Notes under the pieces: generated by a model
Told to the model about the DNA's origin: nothing
The model's input: the letters and a program-made list of their open reading frames with translations, nothing else
Databases searched by the model: none
Shown here: positions 1 through 10,679 of the stretch, one piece after another
How the letters are laid out: the number at the start of each line of letters is the position of its first letter
Position numbering within the stretch: position 1 is the stretch's first letter
Source of the DNA: Acanthochromis polyacanthus
Taxonomy: Eukaryota; Chordata; Actinopteri; Pomacentridae
Reading direction: 5' to 3'
NCBI RefSeq assembly: GCF_021347895.1
Contig: NC_067113.1
Location: 1,988,467 to 2,052,466 of the forward strand
Length of the DNA stretch: 64,000 nt
Program-made: the position numbers and the translations under genes

Positions 1-9
1 TAACCACAT

Positions 10-15
10 TTTATT
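10..15 (-). other. polyadenylation signal AATAAA
   Basis: AATAAA on the minus strand about 75 bp beyond the TGA of the minus-strand gene, at a normal distance for its 3' end. Confidence 0.45.
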
Positions 16-90
16 TAAAACACACAACGGAATGAATCAAACTAATATCTCTTACACTATTTCTTCTCTGGCGACTCCAGGCAGAAGACT

Positions 91-382
91 TCATGGCCTC
101 GGCCTGATCCGCCAGTAGTTCCTCCGTAGAGTTTCAAAATGCGTTTTAAAAGCAGCTGGAAAACAGTTAAATGAAGCCGTTATTAGCTTTAATATTGTTA
201 TTTTCTGCTGTTTTCAGTTTGTTAGCTTTTGTTGCTGTTGATAAAGTCAGATAACCTGGAAATTTTTTAATACAGGATACTTACATAGAAAGACGTCTGT
301 CTTCACATCCTCCACATCTTGACTTGCAGCCAAAGTTTTAACTAAATATGTCCTGACTGCCTCATTGTGAGGCGAGCCCAGT
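91..382 (-). CDS. last two exons of an unrecognised compact host gene
   Basis: Two short open exons lie on the minus strand with good splice signals. The upstream one (382 to 285, 98 nt) follows a pyrimidine-rich acceptor ending ttttcacag and ends at a gtaagt donor; its open frame includes SPHNEAVRTYLVKTL. A 129-bp intron follows, with acceptor ctgttttccag, and the last exon (155 to 91) continues the same frame through HFETLRRNYW to a TGA at 93-91. An AATAAA signal lies about 75 bp further on. The two exons join in phase, which is unlikely by chance. I do not recognise the protein. Frame and splice sites are seen; that this is a live gene is inference. Confidence 0.45.
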
Positions 383-805
383 CTGTGAAAATAAATCAGA
401 ACATTCATTTACTACTCACAGCAGAACAACGGTAGAGTCAACTGTAAAGTCATTTAAAACAGTTTTAAATGAGCAGGCACAATTTGAATGAATGAATGCA
501 TGGTATACAATCTACAGTACAACAATTGTGTGCATTCAGCTGACAAAGAATTATTATACATGCTTACAGTAAACAGAAAAGAAAAAGAAAAAAGAATAAA
601 CAGTATCACCCGTGTTCCTAAAACTACAAAACAGCAACAAAAAAATAGTCACGTTTGTGAACAAATGGAGGACGACATATCACTGCTTAACGTTACCAAT
701 TCAGAAGATTGTACCAAAACTCACTAAGAAATATCCTACAAGTGGAATATATCCTCACCACAATTTTGGGACTGTGCTCTCCTCTTTTCCACTGAATTTC
801 CTCAC

Positions 806-1047
806 CGCTGGAGAAAGTGTTTATTTGGGCTTCCATGGTGGACATCTTCTCCTGTAGCTCAGACACCGCTCCAGCTTCTCCTCCATCTTCTCCTCCAGCG
901 GTGCTCTCTGGCAGACAGCCTGCTGATAACGCTCAACAGTTTCTTCTCAGTGTCTGTCGCGGGTCTGACTGGAACCAGTCGGTCATGTCCAAGCTGTTCC
1001 ATGCGAGGAGCCTGTAGTGAGTAGGACTGCCGATACCGGGCCGCCAT
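806..1047 (-). CDS. candidate first exon of the minus-strand gene (frame uncertain)
   Basis: An ATG in a fair context opens at 1047 and reads MAARYRQSYSLQ before a TGA near 859. Two other frames of the same stretch look coiled-coil-like (QRAPLEEKMEEKLE, then SELQEKMSTMEAQ), and a gtgagg donor follows position 806. No single frame runs from the ATG to that donor in the phase required by the exon at 382-285. Either another start or donor is used, or the stretch has frameshifted. A CRE motif lies 77 bp upstream of the ATG, supporting a promoter-proximal exon. I do not recognise the product. Confidence 0.3.
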
Positions 1048-1123
1048 TGTAGAAACTCACGTAACAAAGACGACTTCTTTGTCCGTTTGTGTATCGCATA
1101 TATGATTGGACGATCTAACTTGA

Positions 1124-1131
1124 TGACGTCA
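1124..1131. promoter_or_regulatory. consensus CRE palindrome TGACGTCA
   Basis: A perfect CREB/ATF site lies 77 bp upstream of the candidate minus-strand start codon at 1047. Such sites are common in vertebrate proximal promoters; use here is inferred from position only. Confidence 0.4.
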
Positions 1132-1274
1132 GTGACACAGCATTTCTGAAAGTAGCAGACTTCCCCAGGCCAACAGATTTTCTCTGTGCCTGCAAGATGA
1201 GCTTCTTTGATCAAGAGAAGAAAAGGATTTGCCCCTTACAGTGATGTGGCTGTCATATCATCATGGATGAGCTT

Positions 1275-1395
1275 GATCTACACAACCAGTCAAATGTTTG
1301 GACACACCTTCTCATTCAGTACATATATACATATGAAATTATGCTGTAAATAAAAGAAGTGTTAATATTCATTATTAATCTACAATGTAGAAACA
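1275..1395. mobile_element. Tc1-like transposon end fragment
   Basis: The stretch holds caaatgtttggacacacctt, close to the terminal repeat of a common fish Tc1 family, followed by its A/T-rich subterminal region ending in a tctacaatgtagaa motif. A LINE-tail repeat abuts at 1396. No transposase is left. Confidence 0.55.
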
Positions 1396-1663
1396 TCCAT
1401 CCATTCTCTATACACCACTTTATCCTCACTAGGGTCACGGGGGGTGCTGGAGCCTATCTCAGCTGACTCGGGAGAAGGCAGGGGACACCCTGGACAGGTC
1501 ACCAGTCTGTCACAGGGCTACATATACAGACAAACAATCACTCTCGCATTCATACCTACGGGCAATTTAGAATAATCAATTAACCTCAGCATGTTTTTAG
1601 ACTGTGGGAGGAAGCCGGAGTGCCTGTAGAAAACCCACACATACACAGGGAGAACATGCAAAA
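1396..1663 (+). repeat. LINE-tail interspersed repeat, copy 1
   Basis: Begins atccattctctatacacc and carries ggtgctggagcctatctcag and gggagaacatgcaaa. It matches base for base over long runs the repeat at 37657-38017, which has a clean target duplication. This copy stops about 90 bp short of that copy's end. It has no coding capacity and looks like the 3' tail of a LINE or a SINE built on one. Confidence 0.75.
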
Positions 1664-2532
1664 AGCAGTTACGTAGATTTCAAGGGAAGCCATACATATA
1701 CAGTACAGTCACTACTTCCACTGTGGCCAGTTTAAGTGACGCCTTCCCTCACAGCAAAGAGCAGTACAAGTGGTAGAAAATCTTCGGCAATCTCTTGCAC
1801 ACATCAAATGAGCAATCAGGAGGAACAGTACAGAATGCTGCAACTATAAGAGTCTAAAGGCTACACGGATGCCACCGTGGACATATAATAAACCTTCATT
1901 CTTCCTGACAGCCAATAGGAAGCAACTCCTCTGGTTGCAAAAAGAAGTCTGACTATGGAGCTTAACAAAAATTAATCCACTTTATAAAAATGGAGATAAA
2001 CATGTTTTCTCCAAAACTACTAGAGAAATTGTTTGTAATCAGGTTTGATAAATTCATAGACAGATACAATATTTTGACCCATTTAATCCCACTGGCAACA
2101 ATTGTTGCCGCTCATTTTTCTTTTAATTTTTATTCTCTCAAAATGTTGTTTTGGCTTTGGAGAGCTAATGCAAGTTTTAAAATCAAAGAAGAGGTTGTCT
2201 CCTCTTAATTGCATCAATGTCATTCAACTAGTGTGAATGGTCACATGACAAGTGCAAGGGCTGCTCGATGGAAGGAGATGTCTGCCCTCAAACCTTTACA
2301 AGAAGAATTTACTTAAATACCTTAATTATCAGATATAACTGAGATATTTTGTACATAAATTTTTTGAAAGAGTCTACTACTGATATATAATGGGAATTTT
2401 ATGCCTGCATGCATCTTTTGATCATAAGAAGAGTAAACGGAAGCATGGCAACATTTGTTGCTGCTAGCATAATACATAGTCCAATAAATACGTACATAGT
2501 CAATACATAGTCCATCCAACAAACCACATTTT
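1664..2532. other. non-coding stretch, no assignable feature
   Basis: A/T-rich sequence without a convincing gene. A 72-codon frame at 1990-2208 has low-complexity composition and no recognisable domain. Confidence 0.5.
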
Positions 2533-2782
2533 GTGACTTACAGGGTTCTCGCCAGGATTTTTTTTCAGCGTAACGGCAGGTCCTCCTGCACGCGCGCGCA
2601 ATAGACAGGAACGCGCATGTGCGCATGTGCGCATGCGCAATAGACGGGAACGGGTCAATCGACAGGAAAGTACGGCTGAGGTGGGGAGACATAAATTAAC
2701 CTGAATAGGCACCCAGTCGATTTAAAACAAACGCACATGGCGTTATCTGTCAAAATAATAATAATAATAATAATAATCACAG

Positions 2783-3092
2783 TGTTAACCCTTCCTGTTC
2801 GGCCCGTGGTCAGGAAGCCCGAGGTTAACCCCCTTCACTTCCTCAGCAGCCGTAGAGGCAAAGACACAGGAGCCCAGCCGTATCGAAGAACACTGCAGCC
2901 TTTATTGTCTATCAACAGTAGCTGAACCGCACAGTACCACCAACCCAGCAACTACACACCTCTCCACCTCTACCGACTGCCGTCTCGGACTGCATTCAAG
3001 GTAGCCTGGACATCTCGCTCTCCCCCTCTCTCCCACACACACACGCTGCTCTCTCTCCCTCTCTCATGACGGAGCCACACACTCACATAACA
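2783..3092 (-). mobile_element. solo LTR, 310 bp, nested in the TIR element
   Basis: Begins TGTTAACCC and ends CATAACA, bounded on both sides by the 4-bp direct repeat acag (2779-2782 and 3093-3096). An AATAAA lies on the minus strand near position 2903, giving the likely orientation. No internal retrotransposon sequence is present, so it is read as a solo LTR; 4-bp duplications are usual for gypsy-like and some retroviral integrases. The family is not recognised. Confidence 0.6.
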
Positions 3093-3156
3093 ACAGCATA
3101 ATCTTTGAAATGCGCTGGCGTAGCGGCCCTAATCACAGCGTAATCTTTTAAACTGA

Positions 3157-3260
3157 GCGTAACGGGCCGTTAAGACTGCATAACGGCCCGTTAAGACTGC
3201 GTAACGGCCCGTTAGACAGTGTAACGGGCCGTTATGACAGCGTAACGGGCCGTTATGCTG
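3157..3260. repeat. tandem array of a 21-nt palindromic unit
   Basis: Five near-identical units of about 20-21 nt, each built round the palindrome taacgggccgtta or taacggcccgtta. The array lies just inside the right end of the TIR element, where transposase-binding repeats are often found. Confidence 0.8.
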
Positions 3261-3630
3261 ATATGTGCTGGCGAGAACCCTGACTTATGGAGGAACTGCA
3301 GCAGACAGCATGAAGCAAACTAAAGCAGACCCTGTTGATTTGTTCCTGCTGATGGATCCTCCTACTCTAAGGGTGCTCACAAGGTGATGCCATAAACAAA
3401 ACAGCTATCAGTTGCATGAAAGCATTATGTACACTCATTGCCTGGCCATGATGTGAGTGTTCAGTAAATAGTCAATCTAAGCTACTGCCACAATGTGAAT
3501 TAATTTTATATTTGAACTACTTTTATATATGAACTATGGTCAGTTCTTATTTTGTAAGATTAAACACTCTTAGCTCTACGGTTATTTCACTGTTTTATGA
3601 GACTGTGAAATGCAGTAAATGCAATGTTGT

Positions 3631-4110
3631 CAATTTTAGTTCTCTTCAGTATGCATTACTGCATTGAAGTATGGGGAAATGCCTGCAAAACATATACTCA
3701 GTCAATTTTCATATTGCAGAAAAGAGCCATAAGAATAATCAGAAGAAAATGATACAGAGATCCAACAAATCCATTATTCCTTCAATTAAAATTGCTAAAA
3801 TTTCAAGAATTTGTAGATTACAGTATTCTGCAAATTTTGCTGAAAGCCCACACAAATACACTGCCAGTTAACATCCAGAAAAGAGTAGGAAAAAGAGAAA
3901 GCAAGTATAAGTTAAAAGGAACAGAGATCTTTTAAAAAAAATCAAGGTTTAGGACTATATTGATGGAACGTTGTGTGTCTGTAACACAAATTAGTTTATG
4001 AAACAATCTGAAGAAAGAAATCAAAGAATCCAAGTCAAAGACCACATTTAAAAGATTAATTAAAGCCAGTATAGATAATGTTTAATTTCGAACTTGGATA
4101 AAAGAAAAAA
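3631..4110 (+). pseudogene. LINE reverse transcriptase C-terminal remnant
   Basis: A broken frame reads EVWGNACKTYTQ, then ILQKRAIRII, NPLFLQLKLLKFQEF and KYKLKGTEIF, the order seen downstream of the RT palm in non-LTR retrotransposons of fish. Several stops interrupt it (for example near 3752 and 3930). The remnant is followed by an A/T-rich tail up to about 4590 that contains a TA/TG microsatellite. It is a dead 3' fragment of a LINE; the clade cannot be fixed from this part alone. Confidence 0.7.
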
Positions 4111-4358
4111 ACAATACATACATATATGTATAATATATACATATACAACAAAATAAAATAAAATTGGAGCTATGACAGCATTTTTTTTCCTTTTTCTTTT
4201 TTTTGTACTGCCATTAATCAATTTCAAAACTAAATTCTGTTCGAAAAGGACGTTGTTAAAGATGTTAATGAGTATGTTAAAGAAATATAATGAAATATAT
4301 TAGTTACGTTTGATGGTCATTTCATTATCCTTTTTTAATCCTTATTTTATTGTATTTT

Positions 4359-4371
4359 AGGTATGTATGTA

Positions 4372-4440
<69 letters not shown>
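4359..4440. repeat. TATG/TA/TG microsatellite
   Basis: Simple tracts of tatg, then (ta)n, then (gt)n. Open frames reading YIYIYI and VCVCVC across it are artefacts. Confidence 0.95.
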
Positions 4441-4443
<3 letters not shown>

Positions 4444-4590
4444 GTTGTTGTTTTTAAGTTCACTTTTTGTAATTGATTTCTGGGGATTAATAACACTTGT
4501 CTTCTTTCTGTTACCTTTCATTCTTGTTTGGAGACTGTATTTACATGAAACATTATTTTTTTATTTTACAAATGAATGAACTAAAACAAA

Positions 4591-5459
4591 TCAAAATCAA
4601 ATCAAAAAATCGAATCTTTTTCATACTTGATTTATTATATTTTTAAGCTTTTTTCTGATGGATATATGGGCTCAGTCACTAGTTTTGGTCTCAAGCATGG
4701 TGTTTATTTTGCAAATTGCAGTCCCATTTAGAGTGAAATAGACCATAAAACAGGGTGTGCTTTAGGGTGGAGCTACATTGTGATTAAAAGAATTTCACAC
4801 TGTTTATCCTCCACTTGTTCCAGCTTGTCATGTCTGGTTATAAAAGACCAAAATTGCGACAGTGAAATGTCAACAGCATTCCACAAACCAAATTTACACC
4901 ACAATTTAATGTCCTTCTTTTACCTAAAGTCTACAGCACTCCTACCACAGGTCAACATTTATTTTCATTAAGTTAAAGATTGTATGTGTTGGTGCACCCT
5001 TAATCTTGTTGTCTTTTTTAGTGAACTTTTTGGCTTCCACAAAGTACCATTGAAAGTATTTTCATTCATTCTTTCTTCCTCACATGCTACTATACTATAT
5101 TATATACTAATATATAATGGCTTTGCTCCTTTTTGCAGAGTCTATAGAGACAGTGACATGAAGTTAATTGAATAGGATGTACTGGATCTTCACCCAAGCC
5201 TTAGCTTACACAACACCCACAAACACACACTCAACCAGAGCATTTTGTAGAACCACTCATGTAACTTTTCAGTTTCTTTTCTCTTTTCTTTTCCTCTCAA
5301 TTTCTCACCCTCTTGTCTCAGTACATCTTTGGCCTTCTTTCAAACAGCACCACTGTCTCTCTGTAATTGCTGTCATTGTCAGATCATGGCAGCATGGGTG
5401 TGAATTTGTGTGTGCGTCTGTGCACAGTAGGTGTCTCATCTGATTTGGGTGCCTTATTG
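4591..5459. other. non-coding stretch, no assignable feature
   Basis: A/T-rich, several short frames of low complexity, no domain or repeat end recognised. Confidence 0.45.
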
Positions 5460-6829
5460 CAGTTTTTCTTAATTCATGACACTAAATTCCATTCACTGCA
5501 CACAGCCACCAACTGATTGCACACATTTCTCAGAAACAGGACAATGCTGTCCAAAATTTTGGACACTATTCATTGTTTGCACACCATCTCCAAAACTCTT
5601 GCAATCTTTTGGCAAGACACTGAACATGTTTTTTGCTCATTTGAACACACCTTTTCACTCATAGCACACATTTTTCTAAAAGTGAACACTAGGAAGCAGA
5701 ATTGGGACGCTGTTCCAACACTGCTGACACAACAGGTCAAAACTGAAAACACTTTTGCCAATGAACTGCACATTATAAAACCTGCTGGGAAACAGTATTA
5801 GCTGTTCAGAATGCAATCTGTTGAGGTCAGCAGATGGTAAATAGTTTCAGGTTTATTGTGGTTTATTTTACATGGTATGTAAATGTTGTTTGTCACTTCA
5901 GTGACATGTCTATACTGGAACAATACAAGCACTCAGAAATGTAGAATACTGTAAAAAATCTAATGCATAATTCTGCTTCACAAGTGCTAGTAAAATTACA
6001 GAAAATGTACATGACTGACTTTTTCTCTGTTTTGTGTGTGTTTGGTCCAGAGAGTTTTTCAGTTGGATTCTGATGATACACATGAATACATCTGGGACAA
6101 TGTTAGTTTTCATAGAGAACTATTGATTTGGGAATAGTTCAATATGAACCCCCAAATTATTGTGGTTTATCTGCCTCCATATTCTCCCTTTCTGAATCCT
6201 ATAGAAGAATTCTTGTCTACATGGAGGTGGAAGGTATATGAGCAGCAGCCATACTTTGGGAAAATCTCTTACAATCAATGGTCTTAGCATGTGGTGATGT
6301 TTCTGTTGATGCAGGTCAGGGCTGGATCAGACACACTCGGTCCTTCTTTCCAGAGAAAACACAGCTAGTGATGTTGATGAGGTCCTGTGGCCTGACCAGG
6401 CTGAAAGAATTGATGCAGACATGGTGTAAATATTTACATACTGTACTGTCTACAATACAGTGCTGGATTTTTTTTTTTGTCTAAAATTATTTTTATTTTA
6501 TAATGTACAGTCAAGCACTGCAGTGGCCCTCTCTGATTCATTTATAGGTTGCATTTGTGTTTTAGTTGTCATTTTTGAGTGTATCATTTTTTACACTTCA
6601 TGTGAAAACAGTGAGAGAGGAGTGTTTTGTATTTAGCAGTGCAGTGTCCTAGTTTTGCTTTGTGTATCTTAATTTTGAAAACAAAGGTCCGATTTCGACA
6701 ATAAAGTGTGCTTTTGACACAAGTGTGCAGTGCTTTGTGAATTGTGTTCAAATAAAAAAAAGATGTGCAGTGTGTTGGGAAATGTGTGCTATTTTTCAGC
6801 AACAGTGTCTTATTAATTGAGAAAAACTG
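5460..6829 (+). mobile_element. Tc1/mariner-superfamily element, copy A
   Basis: The left end cagtttttcttaattcatga and the right end tattaattgagaaaaactg are imperfect inverted repeats; TA follows the right end, and the left TA has become tg. The 1,370-bp element retains only the C-terminal part of a DDE transposase at 6160-6440. A minus-oriented copy of the same family, split by later insertions, occupies 11996-18138, and an internally deleted relative lies at 7370-8295. Confidence 0.8.
6160..6440 (+). pseudogene. Tc1/IS630-type DDE transposase, C-terminal fragment
   Basis: The frame reads VYLPPYSPFLNPIEEFLSTW just before a stop; the LPPYSPxLNPIE motif is diagnostic of the DDE_3 domain of Tc1/mariner/IS630 transposases and carries the last catalytic acidic residue. 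In a shifted frame downstream, GWIRHTRSFFPEKTQ is a C-terminal motif of the fish subfamily. The N-terminal helix-turn-helix and the first two catalytic aspartates were not found in the element. Internal stops and frameshifts make it a pseudogene. Confidence 0.75.
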
Positions 6830-6831
6830 TA

Positions 6832-7367
6832 AAGAGGATTCAGACTATGGAGACCTACACATTGTTACTGGAATTTGACACACTGTAACAAAACTGCACA
6901 CAATTAGACACTGTGTCTGAAGTCTGTGTGCAGACAGCTTCAATAGAGGAAAACTGTAGTTTTTGTAAAAAAAAAAAACTATTTATGGCCATTTACCCAA
7001 TTTAAAATACAAATTGCATTTTGGTCAGTTACAGCTACGACTCATGAGGGTGTCGGTATCTGTCTTTGCTATTATTGAATTCTTCCTGTCTTAATTATAG
7101 CAACTGTTGTCTAAATCTCATAATCTGGAAAGAAGTCCTTTTGAGAAGCTGACACCAAAATATGACAATGCAAATGCTCGATGGCACAAAGGCTTCCAAA
7201 AGTTATCAAAAAACAACAAAGTGCGCTTTTAATAATATGACAATCTGTCACTCCAGATTCATAAAGCGGTCCCATTCTAGACAATACAGCTGACAGCACA
7301 TTTGTTGCTCATTCGGTTATTATTTTGTCGACTAAACTAACAAGAAAATGAATCCACTAAACTAGAT
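6832..7367. other. non-coding spacer between two Tc1-like elements
   Basis: No gene or clear repeat end seen. The first 120 bp still contain runs resembling the subterminal region of the neighbouring family. Confidence 0.4.
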
Positions 7368-7369
7368 TA

Positions 7370-8295
7370 CAGTTTTTCTCAATTGCTAAAACACTAAACT
7401 CTATTGTCTGAACCAAATTCTCAGTTGCCTGAACCCACTTATTGAATCAGTCACTCTTTTGGCAAAACCATAAGCACTTTTCACCTGTTTAGACACGTCT
7501 TGACAACACATTGTCATTGTGATGCACCTGTGCTGCATAATGGTGAGCACAGGTGGCAAAAGTCAAACACAGTTAAAGCTCAGGCTTCACTGGTTGAACA
7601 CAACAACTCAAAATTGATCACACTTGTGGCTAATGATGTGAGGGTACATATAAGCCAGAGCGTTGGTTTGTGAGGCACGACAATGGATAGAAATCTAAGA
7701 AGAGGAGCATGGATACGGCATGCCAGGGTTTTTTCCCCTGTTGCCTGGCCAGAGAAAATGCGGTCTGTGATGTAGATGAAGTCCTGTGGCCTGACCCAGT
7801 ACGGAGAAATGATGCTGTGGCAGAGTAATGCACTTCTTTTCTTTGTACTTCATTTGTATATTTTTGTGCTTTATTTTTCCGTAAAAGTGCTTCATGTAAA
7901 TGCACAGGATTTCTGTTTTTTTTTTTTTTTTTGCAAATTCTTTTTCTATGTACAAGTGTTACAAATGCTCAGGTATTTTGTTTTGTAACATGCATTTAGC
8001 CTAAATAAACATTTATTTCTACCGCTTCATGTCCTGAGCATTGTGTTTTCCTTTTTTCTATGTAGTGTTTAGCGACTACTCAGTAGAGTATTTAATTTAG
8101 ATTGACTTGAAGCATGATTTGACAGCATAGTTCAGTTTTGAGCACAGATTGAACTGTTTTGGGGTGAAAGTTTGGTTTTGCAAGAAGAGTCAGAGGTTTT
8201 GTGAATGTAGCTTGAAGATTGGGTTTTGTGTTCACAGTTTAGGGAAAAGGAGAGCAGTTTTCCAGGAATCTGTTTTAACAATCGAGAAAAAACTG
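7370..8295 (+). mobile_element. Tc1/mariner-superfamily element, deleted relative (copy C)
   Basis: The ends cagtttttctcaattg and caatcgagaaaaaactg are inverted repeats, with TA on both sides (7368-7369 and 8296-8297). The 926-bp element keeps only scraps of coding sequence; around 7680-7830 a frame gives CGLTQYGEMM, similar to the tail of copy A. It is non-autonomous. Confidence 0.75.
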
Positions 8296-8297
8296 TA

Positions 8298-9072
8298 AAC
8301 TCGAGAGTCAAATGATATTTATTACTGGTTCAAATTAGAGCTGACAGACTGACATTTTACAGATGATGCACTTTGAGTATAACAACAGCTGAAGGTGTTG
8401 GACAGGTCCCCGTGAATTGCTGACTTAGACTTAATATTCGCTGCAGGTTTGGTTGTGACATTTATTCTGAAATGGATCAAATAATTAGTTAGGAATTTAT
8501 AAGTCGCTCAAACATGAACAAAAGAATAATCTCAGAGGAGTCAAACAGAAATAACTAGAATTACTACCTCTTAGTTATATGCCTCTCCCAAACAGTAAAG
8601 CTGCAGTTTCCATTCATGTTGGTCCAAACTTCACCTTCGATCTTTTAGCTATGAAATATCATTATCCTTTTAGACATGCAAAAATTGTGTCATAATTACC
8701 ATGTATTAGCTGAATTCTTGAGTTATGGAAAAAAGATGCTCAGAACAGAGAATGTAAATATTCACAAAAAGGAAAATCTCAAATCTTAAAGTTTGGAACC
8801 ATCTGAATGTCGTGCAAGAAACGATCCACCAGAACTCAAATTTTAGTTTTAACCTCATGGAGTTATTGCACTGATGCACTGTGACATAAAGAAAGGAAAT
8901 TGTGATCAAACAGGCTGACATAGCATGGAAACTTAGGTTCCCTCAGAGCTTAAAATAAAGACTGCTGGTGTGACTTCAATGTTTAATACTGAATGCTCTG
9001 CAAATATTGGTTTCATGTGGTTCTAATCATAATTTATGGTTATTTACCTAATTTAGTCTGCTCCCAAAGTTG
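8298..9072. other. non-coding stretch, no assignable feature
   Basis: No gene, splice-flanked frame or repeat boundary recognised. Confidence 0.45.
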
Positions 9073-9077
9073 GTAAC

Positions 9078-9623
9078 TGTTACGGCGGGCAAGGTGTTTA
9101 GAACCCAAAGCAGGCACGCAGACAGGCAGGCGGATGTTCAATGGTTTTAATAACGACTCAACATAAAACGCTTCACATGGGAGTCACAGAAAATGAACAT
9201 CACGGGGGATTAAAACTAAACTAAAGGCGATGGACCAGTCGGCGGTGGTGGGGAATAATTAACTAAGGAGAAAAGGGGGAAGACTCATGTCAGTAGTCCG
9301 GGAGGGGTGCGGGAGACAAGGCAGGGATCGAGCTGATGTGAGCTGGTGGCGGGATTGTGGCGGGGACAGCGAGGCCGGGGAGCCCAGAGCAGACGGGGAA
9401 GTCCAGAACGGGGGGAAGACTGAAGCAGCTGGGGGAATCCAGGGCGGGGCGAGACTGGAGCAGACGGAGGGATCCAGAGGAACCGCAGGCAATGACCCAG
9501 CAGAGAGCTGTCAGCAGAGCCAGGCTTTATCTGCAGCTGATTGCAGGTTCGAGCCAGCTGCGCTCCTCCACAGCCGCTCTTAATCGGGCAGAGCGCAGCA
9601 CAGGAGAGGGAGGGGCCATGACA
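9078..9623 (-). mobile_element. solo LTR (family L1, copy 1), 546 bp
   Basis: Runs from TGTTACGGCGG to CATGACA and is bounded by perfect 5-bp duplications gtaac (9073-9077 and 9624-9628). Two more members lie at 46980-47627 and 54167-54827; all share a GAACCCAAA-GCAGGCAC block at one end and a GGGAGGG-CCAT block at the other. No internal retrotransposon sequence flanks it, so it is a solo LTR left by LTR-LTR recombination. TG...CA ends and a 5-bp duplication fit Ty3/Gypsy-type integration. Proline- and glycine-rich frames across it are not genes. Confidence 0.8.
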
Positions 9624-9779
9624 GTAACTCTATTTCAAACAAGCCATTCTGTTATGATGCTAACTGAAAGGTGTATTTAAATAAAAAATGAAAATGAACA
9701 GTGAGTGAGTGTCCTCTGAGTATGTGTCCTTTGAAGTTAACTTGAGTCAAGTTTGGAGAGGAGGTTAACAAAACCCAAA

Positions 9780-10440
9780 AAAACTTGGCAGTGAGAGCAA
9801 AGCAACTTTTCACCACCAAGATGTAATTAGTTCACCATTGTGTTCCAGTGAACATTTATACCAAATTTCGAGCCAATTCCTTCCAAGCGTTCCTGATGGA
9901 ATGCACATATGAGAGTGGGATAAATGTTTACAGTGGCCTTGACCTTTCACTGCTGACCACCAAAATGTAACCAGTTAATTCTTGAGTCCAAGTGAATAGT
10001 TTTACCGAATTTAAAGAAAGGTCCGTATCCGTAGCCCACAGGCTATGGGTACGGCACTTTCCATTTGCCAGACAGATACGGACCCGTACGCGAGTCTCGC
10101 GAGTCAAGAAGCTGCTAACCACTGCAAACTGTTGAAAGGTAAGCAAAGGTTAAGGTTAGGGTTAGTGTTAGGGTCAGGTTTAGGGTCCGTACCTGTAGTA
10201 CCGATGCTACGGGTCCATACAGCTAGCGTCTACCGGGAGTCACGTGACCAGATCTCGCGTATCTGATTGGCAAATGGCAAGTGCCGTATCCGTAGGCCAC
10301 AGGCTACGGGTACGGGTCCGTACCTCGAGCAACAACCTTAAAGAAAATCAACTGGCGGACATACAGATTAATGCACAACCTAATGCCTAAGGCCTCACCT
10401 GCCGCTACAAACAACCCATTGCTTAGGAGATGGAAATGTG
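9780..10440. repeat. old interspersed repeat split by a palindromic MITE
   Basis: Blocks such as gtgaacatttataccaaatt and cggacatacagattaatgc resemble a very common fish repeat in which they are followed by a CGGAGGCAT-type tail. The copy is degenerate and interrupted at 10020-10337 by an insertion that duplicated ttaaagaaa. Confidence 0.5.
10020..10337. mobile_element. palindromic MITE with 9-bp target duplication
   Basis: Bounded by perfect 9-bp direct repeats ttaaagaaa (10011-10019 and 10338-10346). Inside, tccgtagcccacaggctatg near the left and its inverse near the right (10285-10320), with further inverted cgcgag/ctcgcg blocks, make most of the element foldable. Near the centre (10148-10187) lie degenerate ggttaggg units. 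A 9-bp duplication fits a MULE-like or Merlin-like transposase; none is encoded. Confidence 0.7.
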
Positions 10441-10679
10441 GGTGTGTCAATTTTCCACGCTGACCCAGAGAAATTTCTTTACAATTATTTTATGGACTGT
10501 TAGCACACTTGATAGAAACAAACATGATCTCCTTCAGATGAATTGTGATGCAAATTATTCTAATGCTTTGATTCTTTTGCTTTTCATCAAGCACAGCTTA
10601 ATTTTTCCACTAGCTTTGCTTGTGGTCATCGCTTTTTTGAATGAAATACGAAGCAGTTCTTCAGACAAGGTAGCATGAG

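Larger units (their letters stand above)
2541..3282. mobile_element. non-autonomous TIR DNA transposon (hAT-like ends)
   Basis: The 15-bp ends cagggttctcgccag (2541) and ctggcgagaaccctg (to 3282) are inverted repeats. The flanks share actta directly at both edges (2536-2540 and 3283-3287), shorter than the usual 8-bp hAT duplication, so the superfamily is not settled. Inside are a purine-pyrimidine run of CGCATGTG units, an AAT microsatellite, a nested solo LTR (2783-3092) and a palindromic tandem array (3157-3260). No transposase. Confidence 0.7.

Noticed and set aside
1990..2208. 72-codon frame rich in F, L and K
   Set aside because: Low-complexity A/T-rich sequence with no splice context or domain.
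4367..4440. Open frame reading YIYIYI and VCVCVC
   Set aside because: Translation of a TA/TG microsatellite. The same applies to frames over 23512-23567, 29058-29136 and 40480-40530.
10148..10190. Telomere-like ggttaggg repeats as a chromosome-fusion relic
   Set aside because: They are few, degenerate and lie inside a MITE flanked by target duplications. The CCCTAA units near 23640 also sit in a repeat.
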